A stretch of 32,854 bases of DNA from Planctomycetota bacterium (lineage in GTDB: Bacteria; Planctomycetota; Phycisphaerae; UBA1845; Fen-1342): positions 1 to 32,854 of the forward strand of contig JACRLV010000197.1 in assembly GCA_016235145.1 (NCBI GenBank). The letters run 5' to 3'. Each line of letters opens with the position of its first letter. Within the stretch, counting starts at the first letter, position 1. Under the pieces are notes generated by a model that worked only from the letters and a program-made list of their open reading frames with translations, searched no databases and was not told the DNA's origin. A program made the translations under genes and the position numbers. Positions 15,653 to 25,100 of this stretch are shown in pieces.

Positions 15653-16654
15653 TCACGGCTGTGACGCGGCAGCCGGTGCTTCCACCGTCTCGCCGCGCGC
15701 CGCGGCTTCGTATCGGCGAATGAAATCCGGCAGGCGGTCTGCGGTCACCAACTCGGGCCGCATGACCATGGTGCGATCCGTCTTGCGATGTTCTGCGAGC
15801 GAGCGAACCGCCATTTGTGCCGCGGCAGTTCCGATGTCGCCGTCGATCCAGCCGACAAGGCCCGCGGCTTTTCCTTCCCGCAAGGCCGGCCACAAGAGTG
15901 GCGCTGCGCTGAGCGTGACAAAGCGGTTGGCCGGCCGCAGAACGGACGCGCGCGGGTCACGGTACCAGACGTGCGGGTTGAGCGTCACAACCAGACCCAC
16001 GTTCGGAAATGTGCGAATCATCGATTGAACGGCGTCGCTCTCCGCCTCGACGTCGCCGCTGCCGAACTCCTCGGTCAGTCTGGACAGAAAGCGGTGCCCT
16101 GCCGCGCTGGTGTCAAACCGTCGGTAGACGCCCGTCCCCCGTTCGTCGCGGCCGTTTGCGTGCAGCAAGACGTAGCTTTTCGATTCGCCGGCGATTGTCG
16201 CCAGATCGTGCCCCAGCAGTTCGGCCGCGTCGAGCGAGTCGGCGGATACGCGTGCGAAGAGGGCCTCGGATTCAATCGCGTTTCCGACAGCGATCAGGGC
16301 TGCGTTACAACGCGTGCGTGCAATCGCGCTCAAGCCTGCCCTCGCGGATTCCGGATCATCGACCCAAATGCAGATCGCATGGGGCGCCGCGGCGACGGCG
16401 TTTTCGCAGGCGCTTTGCATGGCGGCGGGTGTGCTGGCAGTCGGTTGCAGGATGGTCATCTGCGCGGTCGGATACCTCCCGACGTACGCCCGAAACGCGC
16501 CTTCAACCGCCGGCCACCGAGGATCGCCCGCTGCCGCCGCGACAAAAGCGATCCTGGGATCGCGGACGATGCTGTCCCGCTCACCCGGTTGGGGCGGCCG
16601 ATCACATCCCATAAGTGGCGTTGCGATAATGAGATACGGCAAGATGCGCGCCAC
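15653..16654 (-). CDS. Lipoprotein with periplasmic sugar-binding (type 1 PBP-like) domain
   Basis: A 333-residue exported lipoprotein. From the GTG at 16654 it reads MARILPYLIIATPLMGCDR, a short basic start, a hydrophobic core and the lipobox LMGC. The mature part begins with DPRIAFVAAAAGDPRWPAVEGAF and shows the alternating Rossmann-like pattern of RbsB/LacI-type binding proteins (AICIWVDDPES, AALIAVGNAIES, VGLVVTLNPHVW, GLVGWIDGDIGTAAAQMAVRSL). Such proteins bind sugars or related small molecules outside the cell. No ABC permease or ATPase gene is adjacent, so it may be a sensor or an orphan. A longer frame starts at ATG 16759, but that would place 35 polar residues before the signal and overlap the promoter of the divergent gene. 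No strong ribosome site supports either start. Confidence 0.75.
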   Translation of the reverse strand: MARILPYLIIATPLMGCDRPPQPGERDSIVRDPRIAFVAAAAGDPRWPAVEGAFRAYVGRYPTAQMTILQPTASTPAAMQSACENAVAAAPHAICIWVDDPESARAGLSAIARTRCNAALIAVGNAIESEALFARVSADSLDAAELLGHDLATIAGESKSYVLLHANGRDERGTGVYRRFDTSAAGHRFLSRLTEEFGSGDVEAESDAVQSMIRTFPNVGLVVTLNPHVWYRDPRASVLRPANRFVTLSAAPLLWPALREGKAAGLVGWIDGDIGTAAAQMAVRSLAEHRKTDRTMVMRPELVTADRLPDFIRRYEAAARGETVEAPAAASQP

Positions 16655-16740
16655 AATCGGGGGCCGGCGGATGCGCTGGGCTCGGGGCTTTTTTTTGAAT
16701 GCGAATTCGACAACCGGCAACCGCGACAAGCCGATCTGGT

Positions 16741-16746
16741 TATAAT
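16741..16746 (+). promoter_or_regulatory. Consensus -10 box (TATAAT) for the low-complexity exported protein
   Basis: A perfect TATAAT lies 50 bases before the ATG at 16796. No convincing -35 hexamer is found 16-18 bases upstream, so the promoter may depend on an activator or another sigma factor. Confidence 0.4.
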
Positions 16747-16795
16747 GACCCGGCAGCATCAGTGCGTCTCCGGTGTGTCCACAAGGAGCGGCGAA

Positions 16796-17662
16796 ATGAC
16801 ACGCTTTGTCTTTTCCGTGCTGGCAAGCGGATTATTGTGCGCGGCCTCGCTCGCACAATCCACAACCACCACGACGGAGTCGCTTGCAGATAATACTCCA
16901 ACCGAAAATCTCCAGACGGCCTCCGGACGCAATCCCGGGCGGATCGTCAACGACGCCCGCGCTCGACACCTGGCGCTTCGGGACGCGCGGCTCGCATACC
17001 AGCACGGCTCCGGCTCGCTGGGCACCAGCACCACGTCCGGCTCTTCGTCGTCGAGCACGTCGACCGGAACCAGCACGGATATCAACAACATGCTCGGCAG
17101 CCTGCTCGGCTCCGGCGGCTTGAATTCCATCGGCAGTTTGCTCGGTCAGGGCGGCGATCTTTCGAGCCTGCTCGGCCTTGCCGGCGGAAGCACCGGGACC
17201 ACGACAGGAACGAGCGGCAGTTCGGACAACTCGAACATCCCGCCCCACATTACGCCCGAAGTGATCGCGATGCTCCAAGCCGCGGGAATCAACATCAACG
17301 ACGTGTTTCCGCCGAGCGGATCGTCGTCCACGCAAAAAAGCTCGTCGACCGAGACGGACCAGACGAAGACCGACATTCGCGCGCAGACCGCGACCAGCGA
17401 CCAGCCTCGTTTCGCCGCCCGGTGGGGCAACGCGATGCTCTCAACAATCTTCACCAGCCTGACGGTCGGCGTGCGGCTGCCGGAATTCGTGAACCTGATC
17501 GAAAAGAACCTGCGGCCCATTCTGCGGCCGGATACCGTCAGTTCGTCCGCGACCGCCAAGACGAGCAGTGTGAAGACGCTCCTGACCGATGTTCTACGGG
17601 CCGCGCCGTCCGACGCCGAACCGGACGCGGCGGACGCCGTCGAAAACACCGAAACCGAATGA
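16796..17662 (+). CDS. Exported low-complexity protein of unknown function
   Basis: A 288-residue protein that I do not recognise. The start is certain: AAGGAG at 16783-16788 sits seven bases before the ATG, and the protein opens with a clean signal peptide (MTRFVFSVLASGLLCAASLAQ). The mature part has a Ser/Thr/Gly-rich segment with repeated GSLLG and SSLLG units (about residues 75-145), a short helical stretch (TPEVIAMLQAAGININDVFPP), another Ser/Thr-rich linker, and a more ordered C-terminal region (WGNAMLSTIFTSLTVGVRLP, then EFVNLIEKNLRP) that may be a membrane-associated or packing helix. It ends in a D/E/A-rich tail. It is divergent from the binding lipoprotein, sharing a regulatory gap of about 140 bases. 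Confidence 0.75.
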   Translation: MTRFVFSVLASGLLCAASLAQSTTTTTESLADNTPTENLQTASGRNPGRIVNDARARHLALRDARLAYQHGSGSLGTSTTSGSSSSSTSTGTSTDINNMLGSLLGSGGLNSIGSLLGQGGDLSSLLGLAGGSTGTTTGTSGSSDNSNIPPHITPEVIAMLQAAGININDVFPPSGSSSTQKSSSTETDQTKTDIRAQTATSDQPRFAARWGNAMLSTIFTSLTVGVRLPEFVNLIEKNLRPILRPDTVSSSATAKTSSVKTLLTDVLRAAPSDAEPDAADAVENTETE

Positions 17663-17710
17663 TGAACCGCGAGCGAATCGCGTCGCCGGCTCGCATCCGC
17701 AGTCCTTTTT

Positions 17711-17750
17711 GCCGCCCGGGCGAGTTGATCGTTCCGGGCGGCTGCGTTTT
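17711..17750 (+). terminator. Hairpin between the exported protein gene and galK
   Basis: GCCGCCCGG (17711-17719) pairs perfectly with CCGGGCGGC (17734-17742) and is followed by TGCGTTTT. It lies 48 bases after the stop at 17662 and only 9 bases (from the end of the T-run) before the galactokinase ATG. It may end the upstream transcript or control entry into galK. Confidence 0.5.
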
Positions 17751-17759
17751 CATGTAGAT

Positions 17760-18926
17760 ATGGTCGACCCTGCTGCTCTTCGCGAGGCGTTTCAACTCCG
17801 ATTCGGCCATCCGCCGGCGGTGGTCGCCCGCGCGCCCGGCCGGGTAAACCTGATCGGAGAACACACGGATTACAACGACGGCTATGTTCTGCCGATTGCT
17901 CTCGCTCGAAGCACTTTTGCCGCGGCCGCGCCGCGTTCCGATGAGTGCATCAGGATCTACTCCCAGCAGTTCGACGACGAACGGAGCTGGCTGCGCGACA
18001 ACTGGTCGCGCGAGAGCCTGCCGCACTGGACGAGCTACGTCGCCGGCGTCGCCTCGCTTTTGGGGCGGCGGACTTCGCACCTCAGCGGCGCGGATCTGAT
18101 GCTCGCCAGCGATGTGCCGGTCGGCGGAGGGCTCTCGAGCTCGGCCGCGATGGAGGTCGCCGTTTGCATGTCGCTGGCGTACCTGGCCGGCGAACCCCTG
18201 ATGGCGAACGAACTGATCGACCTTTGCCGGCAAGCGGAACACGAATTCGCCGGCGTGCCCTGCGGGGTAATGGATCAAACCGCGTCGCTGCTTGGCAAAG
18301 AAGGGCACGCGCTGCTGCTGGATTGCCGCAAGCGCGTCGCCACCGCGGTGCCTTTTGACCTGCGCGGCCACAGTCTGCTTGTGGTTGATACCGGCGTGCG
18401 GCACGCTCTGGCCGGCAGTGAATATGCCAAACGGCTGCGCGAGTGCCGGGAAGCGGTCGAGTATTTCCGCCGGCTGAACGGCGCGGTGAGCGCGCTGCGC
18501 GACGTGAGCTCCGAAAGCGTCCGAAAGCACGCCCTGCAACTCGATCCGGTCGCCGCCGCGCGAGCGCTGCACGTCTCGTCTGAGAACGAGCGGACGCTCG
18601 CGGCGGCGGCGGCGCTTTCGGCGGGGCGGCTGCGCGAGTTCGGTTCGCTCATGAAGCAGTCGCACATCTCGCTGCGCGACCAGTACCAGGTGACCTGCCG
18701 CGAACTCGACGATTTGTTCGATCTGCTCGAACCGGCGTCGGGCGTGCTCGGGGTGCGCATGACGGGCGCGGGCTTCGGCGGGTGCGTCATCGCCCTGGCG
18801 GTGGAGGACTCCTGCGATCGGATCGTGGAGCGAGTCGAAAGCGGCTACAACCGCTCACACGAAGTCCGGGCGAAGGCGATGATCGTGAACGCAGGCAGAG
18901 GCGCCGAATTGCTGACCGGCGGGTAG
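17760..18926 (+). CDS. galK: Galactokinase
   Basis: A 388-residue GHMP kinase that phosphorylates galactose at C1 with ATP, the first committed step of the Leloir pathway. The galactokinase signature GRVNLIGEHTDYNDG lies at residues 27-41. The GHMP ATP loop VGGGLSSSAAME is near residue 121, the catalytic-aspartate region GVMDQTASLLGKEGHALLLDC follows split across about 170-190, and motif 3 MTGAGFGGC is near 334. Length and order are normal. The ATG at 17760 was chosen over the longer open frame from 17589, which overlaps the previous gene; the ribosome site is weak. No galT or galE gene is adjacent, so it stands alone here. A nearby hairpin at 17711 may affect its expression. Confidence 0.95.
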   Translation: MVDPAALREAFQLRFGHPPAVVARAPGRVNLIGEHTDYNDGYVLPIALARSTFAAAAPRSDECIRIYSQQFDDERSWLRDNWSRESLPHWTSYVAGVASLLGRRTSHLSGADLMLASDVPVGGGLSSSAAMEVAVCMSLAYLAGEPLMANELIDLCRQAEHEFAGVPCGVMDQTASLLGKEGHALLLDCRKRVATAVPFDLRGHSLLVVDTGVRHALAGSEYAKRLRECREAVEYFRRLNGAVSALRDVSSESVRKHALQLDPVAAARALHVSSENERTLAAAAALSAGRLREFGSLMKQSHISLRDQYQVTCRELDDLFDLLEPASGVLGVRMTGAGFGGCVIALAVEDSCDRIVERVESGYNRSHEVRAKAMIVNAGRGAELLTGG

Positions 18927-18996
18927 CGGTCGGCCAGGTTGTCCGGACGGCTGCGCGGAATGCGGCCTGAGGCCTGATTTCCGGGGCGCGATGCAC

Positions 18997-19025
18997 TTGA
19001 ACCGCCTGCTGATCGCCCGTATCAT
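18997..19025 (+). promoter_or_regulatory. Promoter of rpmA
   Basis: TTGAAC (18997-19002) and TATCAT (19020-19025) are separated by exactly 17 bases. The transcript would begin near 19032 and carry a leader of about 48 bases with AAGGGTGA before the ATG. Confidence 0.6.
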
Positions 19026-19079
19026 GCCTCGCTCGGTCGCGCGGGCTTACACCGCCCACATGCGATGAAAGGGTGACGT

Positions 19080-19328
19080 ATGGCACACAAAAAGGGCGGC
19101 GGCTCAACGCGCAACGGCCGCGACAGCAATCCTCAATACCTGGGCGTGAAGCTCTACGGCGGCGAAGCTGCCCGCATCGGATCGATCATCGTCCGGCAGC
19201 GCGGAACGCCCTTCAAACCCGGTCTGAACGTCGGAATCGGCCGAGATGACACGCTGTTCGCTCTCAAGGACGGGATCGTCCAATTCCGCGGACGGACCGT
19301 CATGATTGTTCAGCCGGCACCGCAATAG
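19080..19328 (+). CDS. rpmA: 50S ribosomal protein L27
   Basis: An 82-residue L27, located near the peptidyl-transferase centre of the large subunit. It shows the full family pattern: [59 protein letters not shown] and [10 protein letters not shown]. The N-terminus begins directly with AHKKGGG, so there is no cleavable Firmicute-type extension. L27 is usually encoded just after rplU (L21); here no rplU is adjacent and the gene has its own promoter and a strong terminator, so it is monocistronic. Confidence 0.98.
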   Translation: MAHKKGGGSTRNGRDSNPQYLGVKLYGGEAARIGSIIVRQRGTPFKPGLNVGIGRDDTLFALKDGIVQFRGRTVMIVQPAPQ

Positions 19329-19377
19329 CCGGAGCGTCGGCTACGGCCTCGACGGCGTTGAAAACAGAAAGCCAGGC

Positions 19378-19418
19378 GCGGCGTTCGCTGAATCGGCGAC
19401 GCCGCTTTTCTTTTTTTC
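19378..19418 (+). terminator. Rho-independent terminator after rpmA
   Basis: GCGGCGTTCGC (19378-19388) pairs with GCGACGCCGC (19396-19405) with one bulged base, and is followed by TTTTCTTTTTTT. It is the clearest intrinsic terminator in the window. Bases 19419-19640 of the following gap show no further gene. Confidence 0.85.
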
Positions 19419-19640
19419 CAGATTCGCGCCCGCCGGGCGGGCTCAAACCCAGAAGCACGCTGACGTCCGATAGCGTGAGCTGGCCTTGTGCACGCCGCTG
19501 TCGCTTTGTGGGCAGAATCGCTGAAGAACGCTGAACTGCCGACGGGCTGTTCGTTGCGGTTCCGCGCGTCGTGACATGGCGCAACAATTGTCCGAAAAAA
19601 CTGGCAAGATCCGCGCTGGAACTCCGACAAATACAGCCGG

Positions 19641-19730
19641 GGTACTGGTGTTCACCCTAAAGGCTACCCCCCGACTACCCGATTCACCAGTACCTGCCGC
19701 CCGGCTCCTTTGCCTCCGGTTTCGGGCGGC
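19641..19730 (+). promoter_or_regulatory. Structured leader with two hairpins before the diguanylate cyclase gene
   Basis: Hairpin 1 is a perfect 10-bp stem (GGTACTGGTG at 19641-19650 with CACCAGTACC at 19685-19694) closing a 34-base loop. Hairpin 2 is an 8-bp stem (GCCGCCCG at 19696-19703 with CGGGCGGC at 19723-19730). Its loop contains CTCCTTT and CCTCC, which can pair with the ribosome site AAGGGGGAG at 19751-19759. This suggests translational control. It does not fit the c-di-GMP-I riboswitch consensus as I know it. Confidence 0.5.
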
Positions 19731-19765
19731 GGCGTAACCAGGTTTCGATCAAGGGGGAGTTGACA

Positions 19766-21277
19766 GTGAACAGTCAGATTGTCGATCGTCTCCTCGAAAC
19801 CGAGAACCTGCCGTCCCTGCCGACGGTGGCGGCCGAAATCTTGCGGCTGACCCGCAGTGACGACGTAACTGTGGACGCATTGGTAAAGGTCGTTCAGCAG
19901 GATCCGGCTCTCACCGCCAAGCTGTTGAAGGTCGTTAACTCCGCCCTGTTCTCGCTGCCGCGTGAAGTCGGTTCCCTCAAACAGGCGATGGTGATTCTCG
20001 GGCTGCGCAGCGTCAAAGTGATGGCGCTCAGCTTCAGCCTCGTCGAAGCTCTGAGGACCAGGCCCGGCGATATCTACGACATCGAGACCTACTGGCGGCG
20101 CTCGCTGACCAGCGCGGTCGCCGCACGCCTGATCGCCAAGGCGGCGAATCCCAAAATCGCCGAAGAAGCATTTGTCGCCGGTTTGCTCGCCGACATCGGC
20201 GAATTCACGCTGTGGCGCGCCGCGCCGGATGATTTTGCCCGTTCACGAAAAACCGGCGGCACGGCGTTGGAAGGCGAACTGGCCGTATTCGGGATGACGC
20301 ATGCCGTTGCCGGCGGCGAACTGCTTTCTCGGTGGAATCTTCCGCGGACGCTTTGCGAGGCCGTTGGCGCTCATCATGGCGAGGGGCTCGACGCGCTCGA
20401 CGGGCAAGCGCGCCAGCTCGCTGCGTGCGTCTGCGCCGCCCACCAGATTGCCGAGATGTTCACTTCGCAGGAGCAACTGACAAAACTGGAAGAAGTGATT
20501 CAGAACGCCGGCGTGCTGGCCGGCGTTGAGCGCGCCACGCTGGACGGAATTCTGCACGGGATTGACATGCACGTGCGCTCCACTGCCGACCTGTTGTCGC
20601 TGAAGGTCGGCTCCACGATCAGCTACGCACAACTCCAGGCGGAATCGATCAGCCAGCTCGCAAGAATCAGCATGCAGGCCGAATTCGAGCGCGCCGCCAT
20701 CGCCCGAACCGCCGAGGCGGCCAGCGCCGAAGTTAACCGTCTCTCCGCCGAAAAACGAGAAATTCTCGAGATGGCGGCCACGGATTCACTGACCAAAGTG
20801 GCCAATCGCGCTGCCTTCGACAAGCGACTGGCCGAGGAGATCGGGCGGGCTGCGGCAAACAAGCTCGCGCTCGGCCTGATCATGGTCGACATCGACCACT
20901 TCAAACGATTCAACGATGAGCACGGCCACCGCGCCGGCGATGAAGTACTTCGCCATGTCGCCGCCTGCCTCCAGAGGGTCGCGAGCGGCGCCGGGCTGGT
21001 GGCCCGCTATGGCGGCGAAGAATTCGCCGTAATCGCGATCGACCGGACCGCCGAGCAAGTCAGGAACTTGGCAGAGCAGATTCGAAAGGCGATCGAATCG
21101 TCGCACGTCGCCTATCAAGGACAGTCCCTGAGAGTAACGGCCAGCCTTGGCGCCAGTCTGGTGCGCCCCGCCGAGACGCCGTCCTCGCCAGCCACGTTGG
21201 TTGAGTCGGCGGACCAGCGACTCTACGCGGCGAAGCGAGGCGGCCGAAACCAGGTCGAATTCGCTTCGAAGGGCTAG
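19766..21277 (+). CDS. HDOD-GGDEF protein, probable diguanylate cyclase
   Basis: A 503-residue cytoplasmic signalling protein. Residues about 12-210 form an HDOD domain (LPSLPTVAAEILRLT, VVQQDPALTAKLLKVVNSA, AMVILGLRSVKVMALSFS), a non-catalytic HD relative. A helical linker of about 90 residues follows, then a GGDEF domain from about 335 to 500 (DSLTKVANRAAFDKRL, MVDIDHFKRFNDEHGHRAGDEVL, RYGGEEF at 414-420). The GGEEF active site is intact, so it should make cyclic di-GMP. The inhibitory RxxD site normally five residues before GGEEF is absent (SGAG there), so product inhibition is unlikely. I place the start at GTG 19766, six bases after AAGGGGGAG; a TTG at 19760 touches that site. The structured leader suggests control at translation. 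Confidence 0.93.
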   Translation: MNSQIVDRLLETENLPSLPTVAAEILRLTRSDDVTVDALVKVVQQDPALTAKLLKVVNSALFSLPREVGSLKQAMVILGLRSVKVMALSFSLVEALRTRPGDIYDIETYWRRSLTSAVAARLIAKAANPKIAEEAFVAGLLADIGEFTLWRAAPDDFARSRKTGGTALEGELAVFGMTHAVAGGELLSRWNLPRTLCEAVGAHHGEGLDALDGQARQLAACVCAAHQIAEMFTSQEQLTKLEEVIQNAGVLAGVERATLDGILHGIDMHVRSTADLLSLKVGSTISYAQLQAESISQLARISMQAEFERAAIARTAEAASAEVNRLSAEKREILEMAATDSLTKVANRAAFDKRLAEEIGRAAANKLALGLIMVDIDHFKRFNDEHGHRAGDEVLRHVAACLQRVASGAGLVARYGGEEFAVIAIDRTAEQVRNLAEQIRKAIESSHVAYQGQSLRVTASLGASLVRPAETPSSPATLVESADQRLYAAKRGGRNQVEFASKG

Positions 21278-21330
21278 GGGAGTCTCGCCGCCGTTAACCT
21301 ATTCCTTTCGCAATCCGCGCCGCCGGTTGT

Positions 21331-21358
21331 TTGGTCGGCGTCCGTTCCTCGCCTACCA
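21331..21358 (+). promoter_or_regulatory. Possible promoter for the aquaporin-family gene
   Basis: TTGGTC (21331-21336) and TACCAT (21353-21358) are separated by 16 bases, about 65 bases before the ATG at 21423. Each matches the consensus at four of six positions, so this is a moderate candidate. Confidence 0.35.
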
Positions 21359-21422
21359 TGCCGGCAGGTGTGCGGTCCACCTTGGCGCAGTCTGTGGGAT
21401 CCTCAAGAACGGAGCGCGTGCG

Positions 21423-22058
21423 ATGTCGAAATACCTCACCGAGTTTGTCGGGGCGTTCTTCCTGATCTTCGTCATTGCGCTGGCCGGCGGCGCCCCGCTG
21501 GGCGCACTGGCGATCGGAAGCGTGCTCATGACGATGGTGTACATGGGCGGGCACATTTCCGGCGGCCATTACAACCCGGCGGTCACGCTCGCCGTGTTCT
21601 TGCGTGGCAAGTGTCCACTCGCGGATCTGGTTTGGTACGTCGTTTGCCAGGTGCTCGGCGCGATAGCGGCGGCATTCATCGCCTACCAGATTACCGGCGC
21701 ATCGTCGGGGATCGCGCCCGGTCAGAAAGTGACGATTCTGCACGCGCTGGTGATCGAGGCGCTCTTTGCCTTCGCGTTGGCTCTGGTGGTACTCAACACC
21801 GCGACGGCGAAAGGCACTGCCAACAACTCGTTTTACGGACTGGCAATCGGCATGACCGTCTTCGCCGGCGCGGTCAGCGGCGGGAGCATTTCCGGCGGCG
21901 CCTTTAATCCTGCTGTCGGGTGCGGGCTATCGATCGTGCATTCGATTGTCGGTGGCGGGTCGCTGGCTCACATGTGGCTCTACATCGTCGGGCCGCTCGC
22001 GGGAGGCGTGCTCGCGGCCCTGGTCTTTCGGGCCCAGCATGGCGCGAACGCCGGTTGA
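21423..22058 (+). CDS. MIP/aquaporin family channel
   Basis: A 211-residue inner-membrane channel with six hydrophobic segments and the two half-helix NPA motifs of the family: HYNPAVTLAVF (N51-A53) and GAFNPAVGCG (N162-A164). The family conducts water, glycerol or small neutral solutes. The residue after the second NPA is normally the selectivity-filter arginine; here it is V165. Together with the small residues nearby this suggests an altered, wider or more hydrophobic filter. The start is ATG 21423 with GGAG eight bases upstream; the open frame extends further up without support. It stands alone, without glpK or other glycerol genes, so the solute cannot be inferred. Confidence 0.92.
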   Translation: MSKYLTEFVGAFFLIFVIALAGGAPLGALAIGSVLMTMVYMGGHISGGHYNPAVTLAVFLRGKCPLADLVWYVVCQVLGAIAAAFIAYQITGASSGIAPGQKVTILHALVIEALFAFALALVVLNTATAKGTANNSFYGLAIGMTVFAGAVSGGSISGGAFNPAVGCGLSIVHSIVGGGSLAHMWLYIVGPLAGGVLAALVFRAQHGANAG

Positions 22059-22144
22059 ACGCGAGCCGGCCGCGTGCCGGTGCGCGGCGGAGGCGGTACA
22101 ACGATTCACTTCGGCGAACGGCAGCGGCGGGCTAGTTTATTGCT

Positions 22145-25100
22145 ATGACGCCGGTTGAATTCAAGCGGGTCGAAGAGATCTTCAACGCGGTCATCGCGAT
22201 GCCGGCGGCGGATCGCGCCGCGTTCCTCGAGCGCGAGTGCGCGGCGGATTCCCAGCTGCGCCGAGAGGTCGAGACGCTGCTGGCCTTCGACTCAGGCGAC
22301 GCGGGGCTGCGCACCCTGGACGTCCGCGAAGGGATCGCGCTGCGGCGAGCCGCGCTTTCGGACTCCGAGCCGATCCCGGCGAAGATCGCCGCGTATCGTC
22401 CGCTGCGTGAGATCGGGCGCGGCGGCTTCGGCATCGTGTACCTTGCCGAGCAGGATCTGCCCCGCAGAACGGTTGCGCTGAAGGTGTTGCGGCCGGGGCT
22501 GTCTTCCCCGGGGATCCTGCGCCGGTTCGAGTACGAAGCCGACGTTCTCGGGCGGCTGCACCATCCCGGAATCGCCCAGATTTTCGAGGCCGGCGTTCAT
22601 CACAATCCGGATGGCGGGCGCGTCGCGTTCGTCGCGATGGAGTTCATCGACGGCCTGCCGCTGAACGCGTACGCCGAGCAGAAGAAGCTGGGCGTGCGGG
22701 CCCGCATGGAATTGCTCGCCCGCGTCTGCGACGCCGTGCAACACGCGCACCAGCACGGCGTCATTCACCGCGACTTGAAGCCGGCCAACATCCTCGTCGC
22801 CGACGATGAGGAGTCGTCCGGAACACCGCCCACATTGAGTAGAGACGCAACGGTCGAGCCGGCATCGGGCCGCGCCTACGGCAATCCGCAGCCGAAAATC
22901 CTGGATTTTGGAGTGGCCCGCGCCGCCGATCCGGCCCTGAGTTCGTCGACGCTGCTCACGGACGCCGGCCAGATGATCGGGACGCTGCCGTACATGAGCC
23001 CCGAGCAGGTCGGCGGCGACCCGCAGGCCATCGACACGCGCTCCGACGTGTACGCACTCGGCGTGCTGCTGTACGAACTGCTCGCCGGCCGCCGGCCCTA
23101 CGACCTGGAAGGCCGCAGCACGCCGGAAGTCATCCGGGCGATTTGCGAAGCGGAGCCCCGCCGCATCAGCGCCGTGAGCCGGGAACTGCGCGGCGAGGTC
23201 GAGACCATCGTCGGGAAAGCCCTCGAGAAAGACCCCGCCCGCCGCTACCAGTCCGCGGCGGAGTTGGCGTCGGATATTCGCTGCTACCTTGCGGGCGAAC
23301 CGATTGCGGCGAAGCGCGATTCCGCTCTGTACCTGCTGCGCAAGAGTCTGCGGCGTTATCGCAGCACGATTCTGGTCGCAGCCGCGTTTGTCGTTTTCGC
23401 GCTGCTGGCGGCCATCCAGGCGACCCGCCAGGCGGAGAAGAACCGTCTGCTGGCGCTGTCCGAATCCGCCGAGCGCGGCAGGGCTCAGGCAGCCCAGGCG
23501 GAAGCCGAGAGGGCCCGCGCCCTGTCCGATGAAAGCAGGGTCGAGCTCGCCGAGGAGCTGCGAATCAGCCACGTCGAACAGGGCCGCCTGGCGGGCAAGC
23601 TCGGCAACATGCGCGTCGCGGAAGAGATGCTCTGGCACGAGCATCTCACCACGCCGGGGTCGCCCTACACGCTTTGGGCGCTGCGAGAACTTTATTCGAC
23701 CCGACCCAGTCTGCTCACGCTGGCCGGCGGCGGAGCGACCTGGCCGGCCTTCGTCGACGACGACCGGTCCTTGTTCCTGCTGCGGCCCGATGCCACGGAA
23801 ATCGTGCAAGCGGCCAGCGGCGCTCGTCTCACCACGGTTGAGATCCCATTCGTCGGCGCTCCGCTCCTTTGCGTGCGGCATCCGATTGAGCCGCGCATGG
23901 CGGTCTTCGAGCGAGGCGGATGGGTGCGCCTGATCGACCTCCAGACGCTCCGCACCTTGGTTGACGGAAGATGCGCCGTCGGCGAGATCCGCGCGCTGCT
24001 CTTCGATCCGCCCACCGGCGCTCTGATCGCGGTGGGCGCCGCGGGATCGATCGCCGCGTACGACGGCGAGTCGCTCCGCGAATTGTGGAGGGCGAAGGCG
24101 CCCGGTTCGCCGCGCGTTGCAGCGATCGCCCCGGGCCGGCGGCTGTTGGCGATGGGGACGGCCGGCGGCGAGATCGCGCTTTTCGACATGGAGCTGCGCA
24201 AGGAGGTGTTTCGGCAAGCATGTCACGAGCAATCGATCGAATCGCTTGCGTTCAGCCCGAATGAAGACCTGCTCGCTTCCGGCGATTCCAACAGAACGAT
24301 TCAGCTTTGGGATGTGGAGTCGCGCCGCACGCTCCGCACGATCCGTTGCGAAAACGAAAACGTCACTTCGCTCGCATTTCATCCTGACGGGAAATTGCTC
24401 GCTTCGGCGGGTTGGTGGCAGGTCGATCTGTGGAGGGTGGATACGCTCAGTCGTGTCGAAAGCCTGACCGGCCACTCGGGCGGCGTCACGCACATTGAAT
24501 TCAGCGATGACGGATCGCTCTTGACCGTCGCGGACGAGAAGGGGGCGGTGCGCGTCTGGGAGACGGCGGCGGACGGCGGATTCAAGGCGCTTCCCGGCGC
24601 GTATTCCTCCCAGCCGACGGCGGATTTCTCGCCGGACGGCAAGCGCCTGCTGGTGAGCGGCCGCGATGGAACCCTCGTCCTGGCCGATCCGCGCGACGGC
24701 GCCCGCCTGGCCGAAATCACGGGGAGCAGCCACGGCGAGGTTGAGGGCGTCTGCGTGCTGCCGGACGGCCGCAGCGCCCTGACCGGCGATGCGAACGGTT
24801 TTCTTTCGCTGTGGGATCTTGAGCAACGCACGTGTGTGCGGACAACCGCGATTCACGCACGAGAGCTTTTCGCCGTCCTCGTCTCAGCCGACGGCCAATA
24901 CGTCTTCACGGGAGGACGCGACCGCTTTATTCACCGGCGCGAGCTTCCGTCGCTCGAACCCGCGGGGACGGTCGGACGCAGCAGCACCGCCGTCGGCGGC
25001 CTGGTTTCCAATCCATCGAGAACGGAGGCGATCGCAGCGCCGGGCGGTCCCAATCTCATGCTATGGCCGCTTGAGCCGGACGCTTCGCCGAAGACGATCG

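Noticed and set aside
19641-19730. Cyclic di-GMP-I (GEMM) riboswitch before the GGDEF gene
   Set aside because: Although the gene context is tempting, the conserved GEMM core and tetraloop-receptor sequences are not visible; only generic hairpins are.
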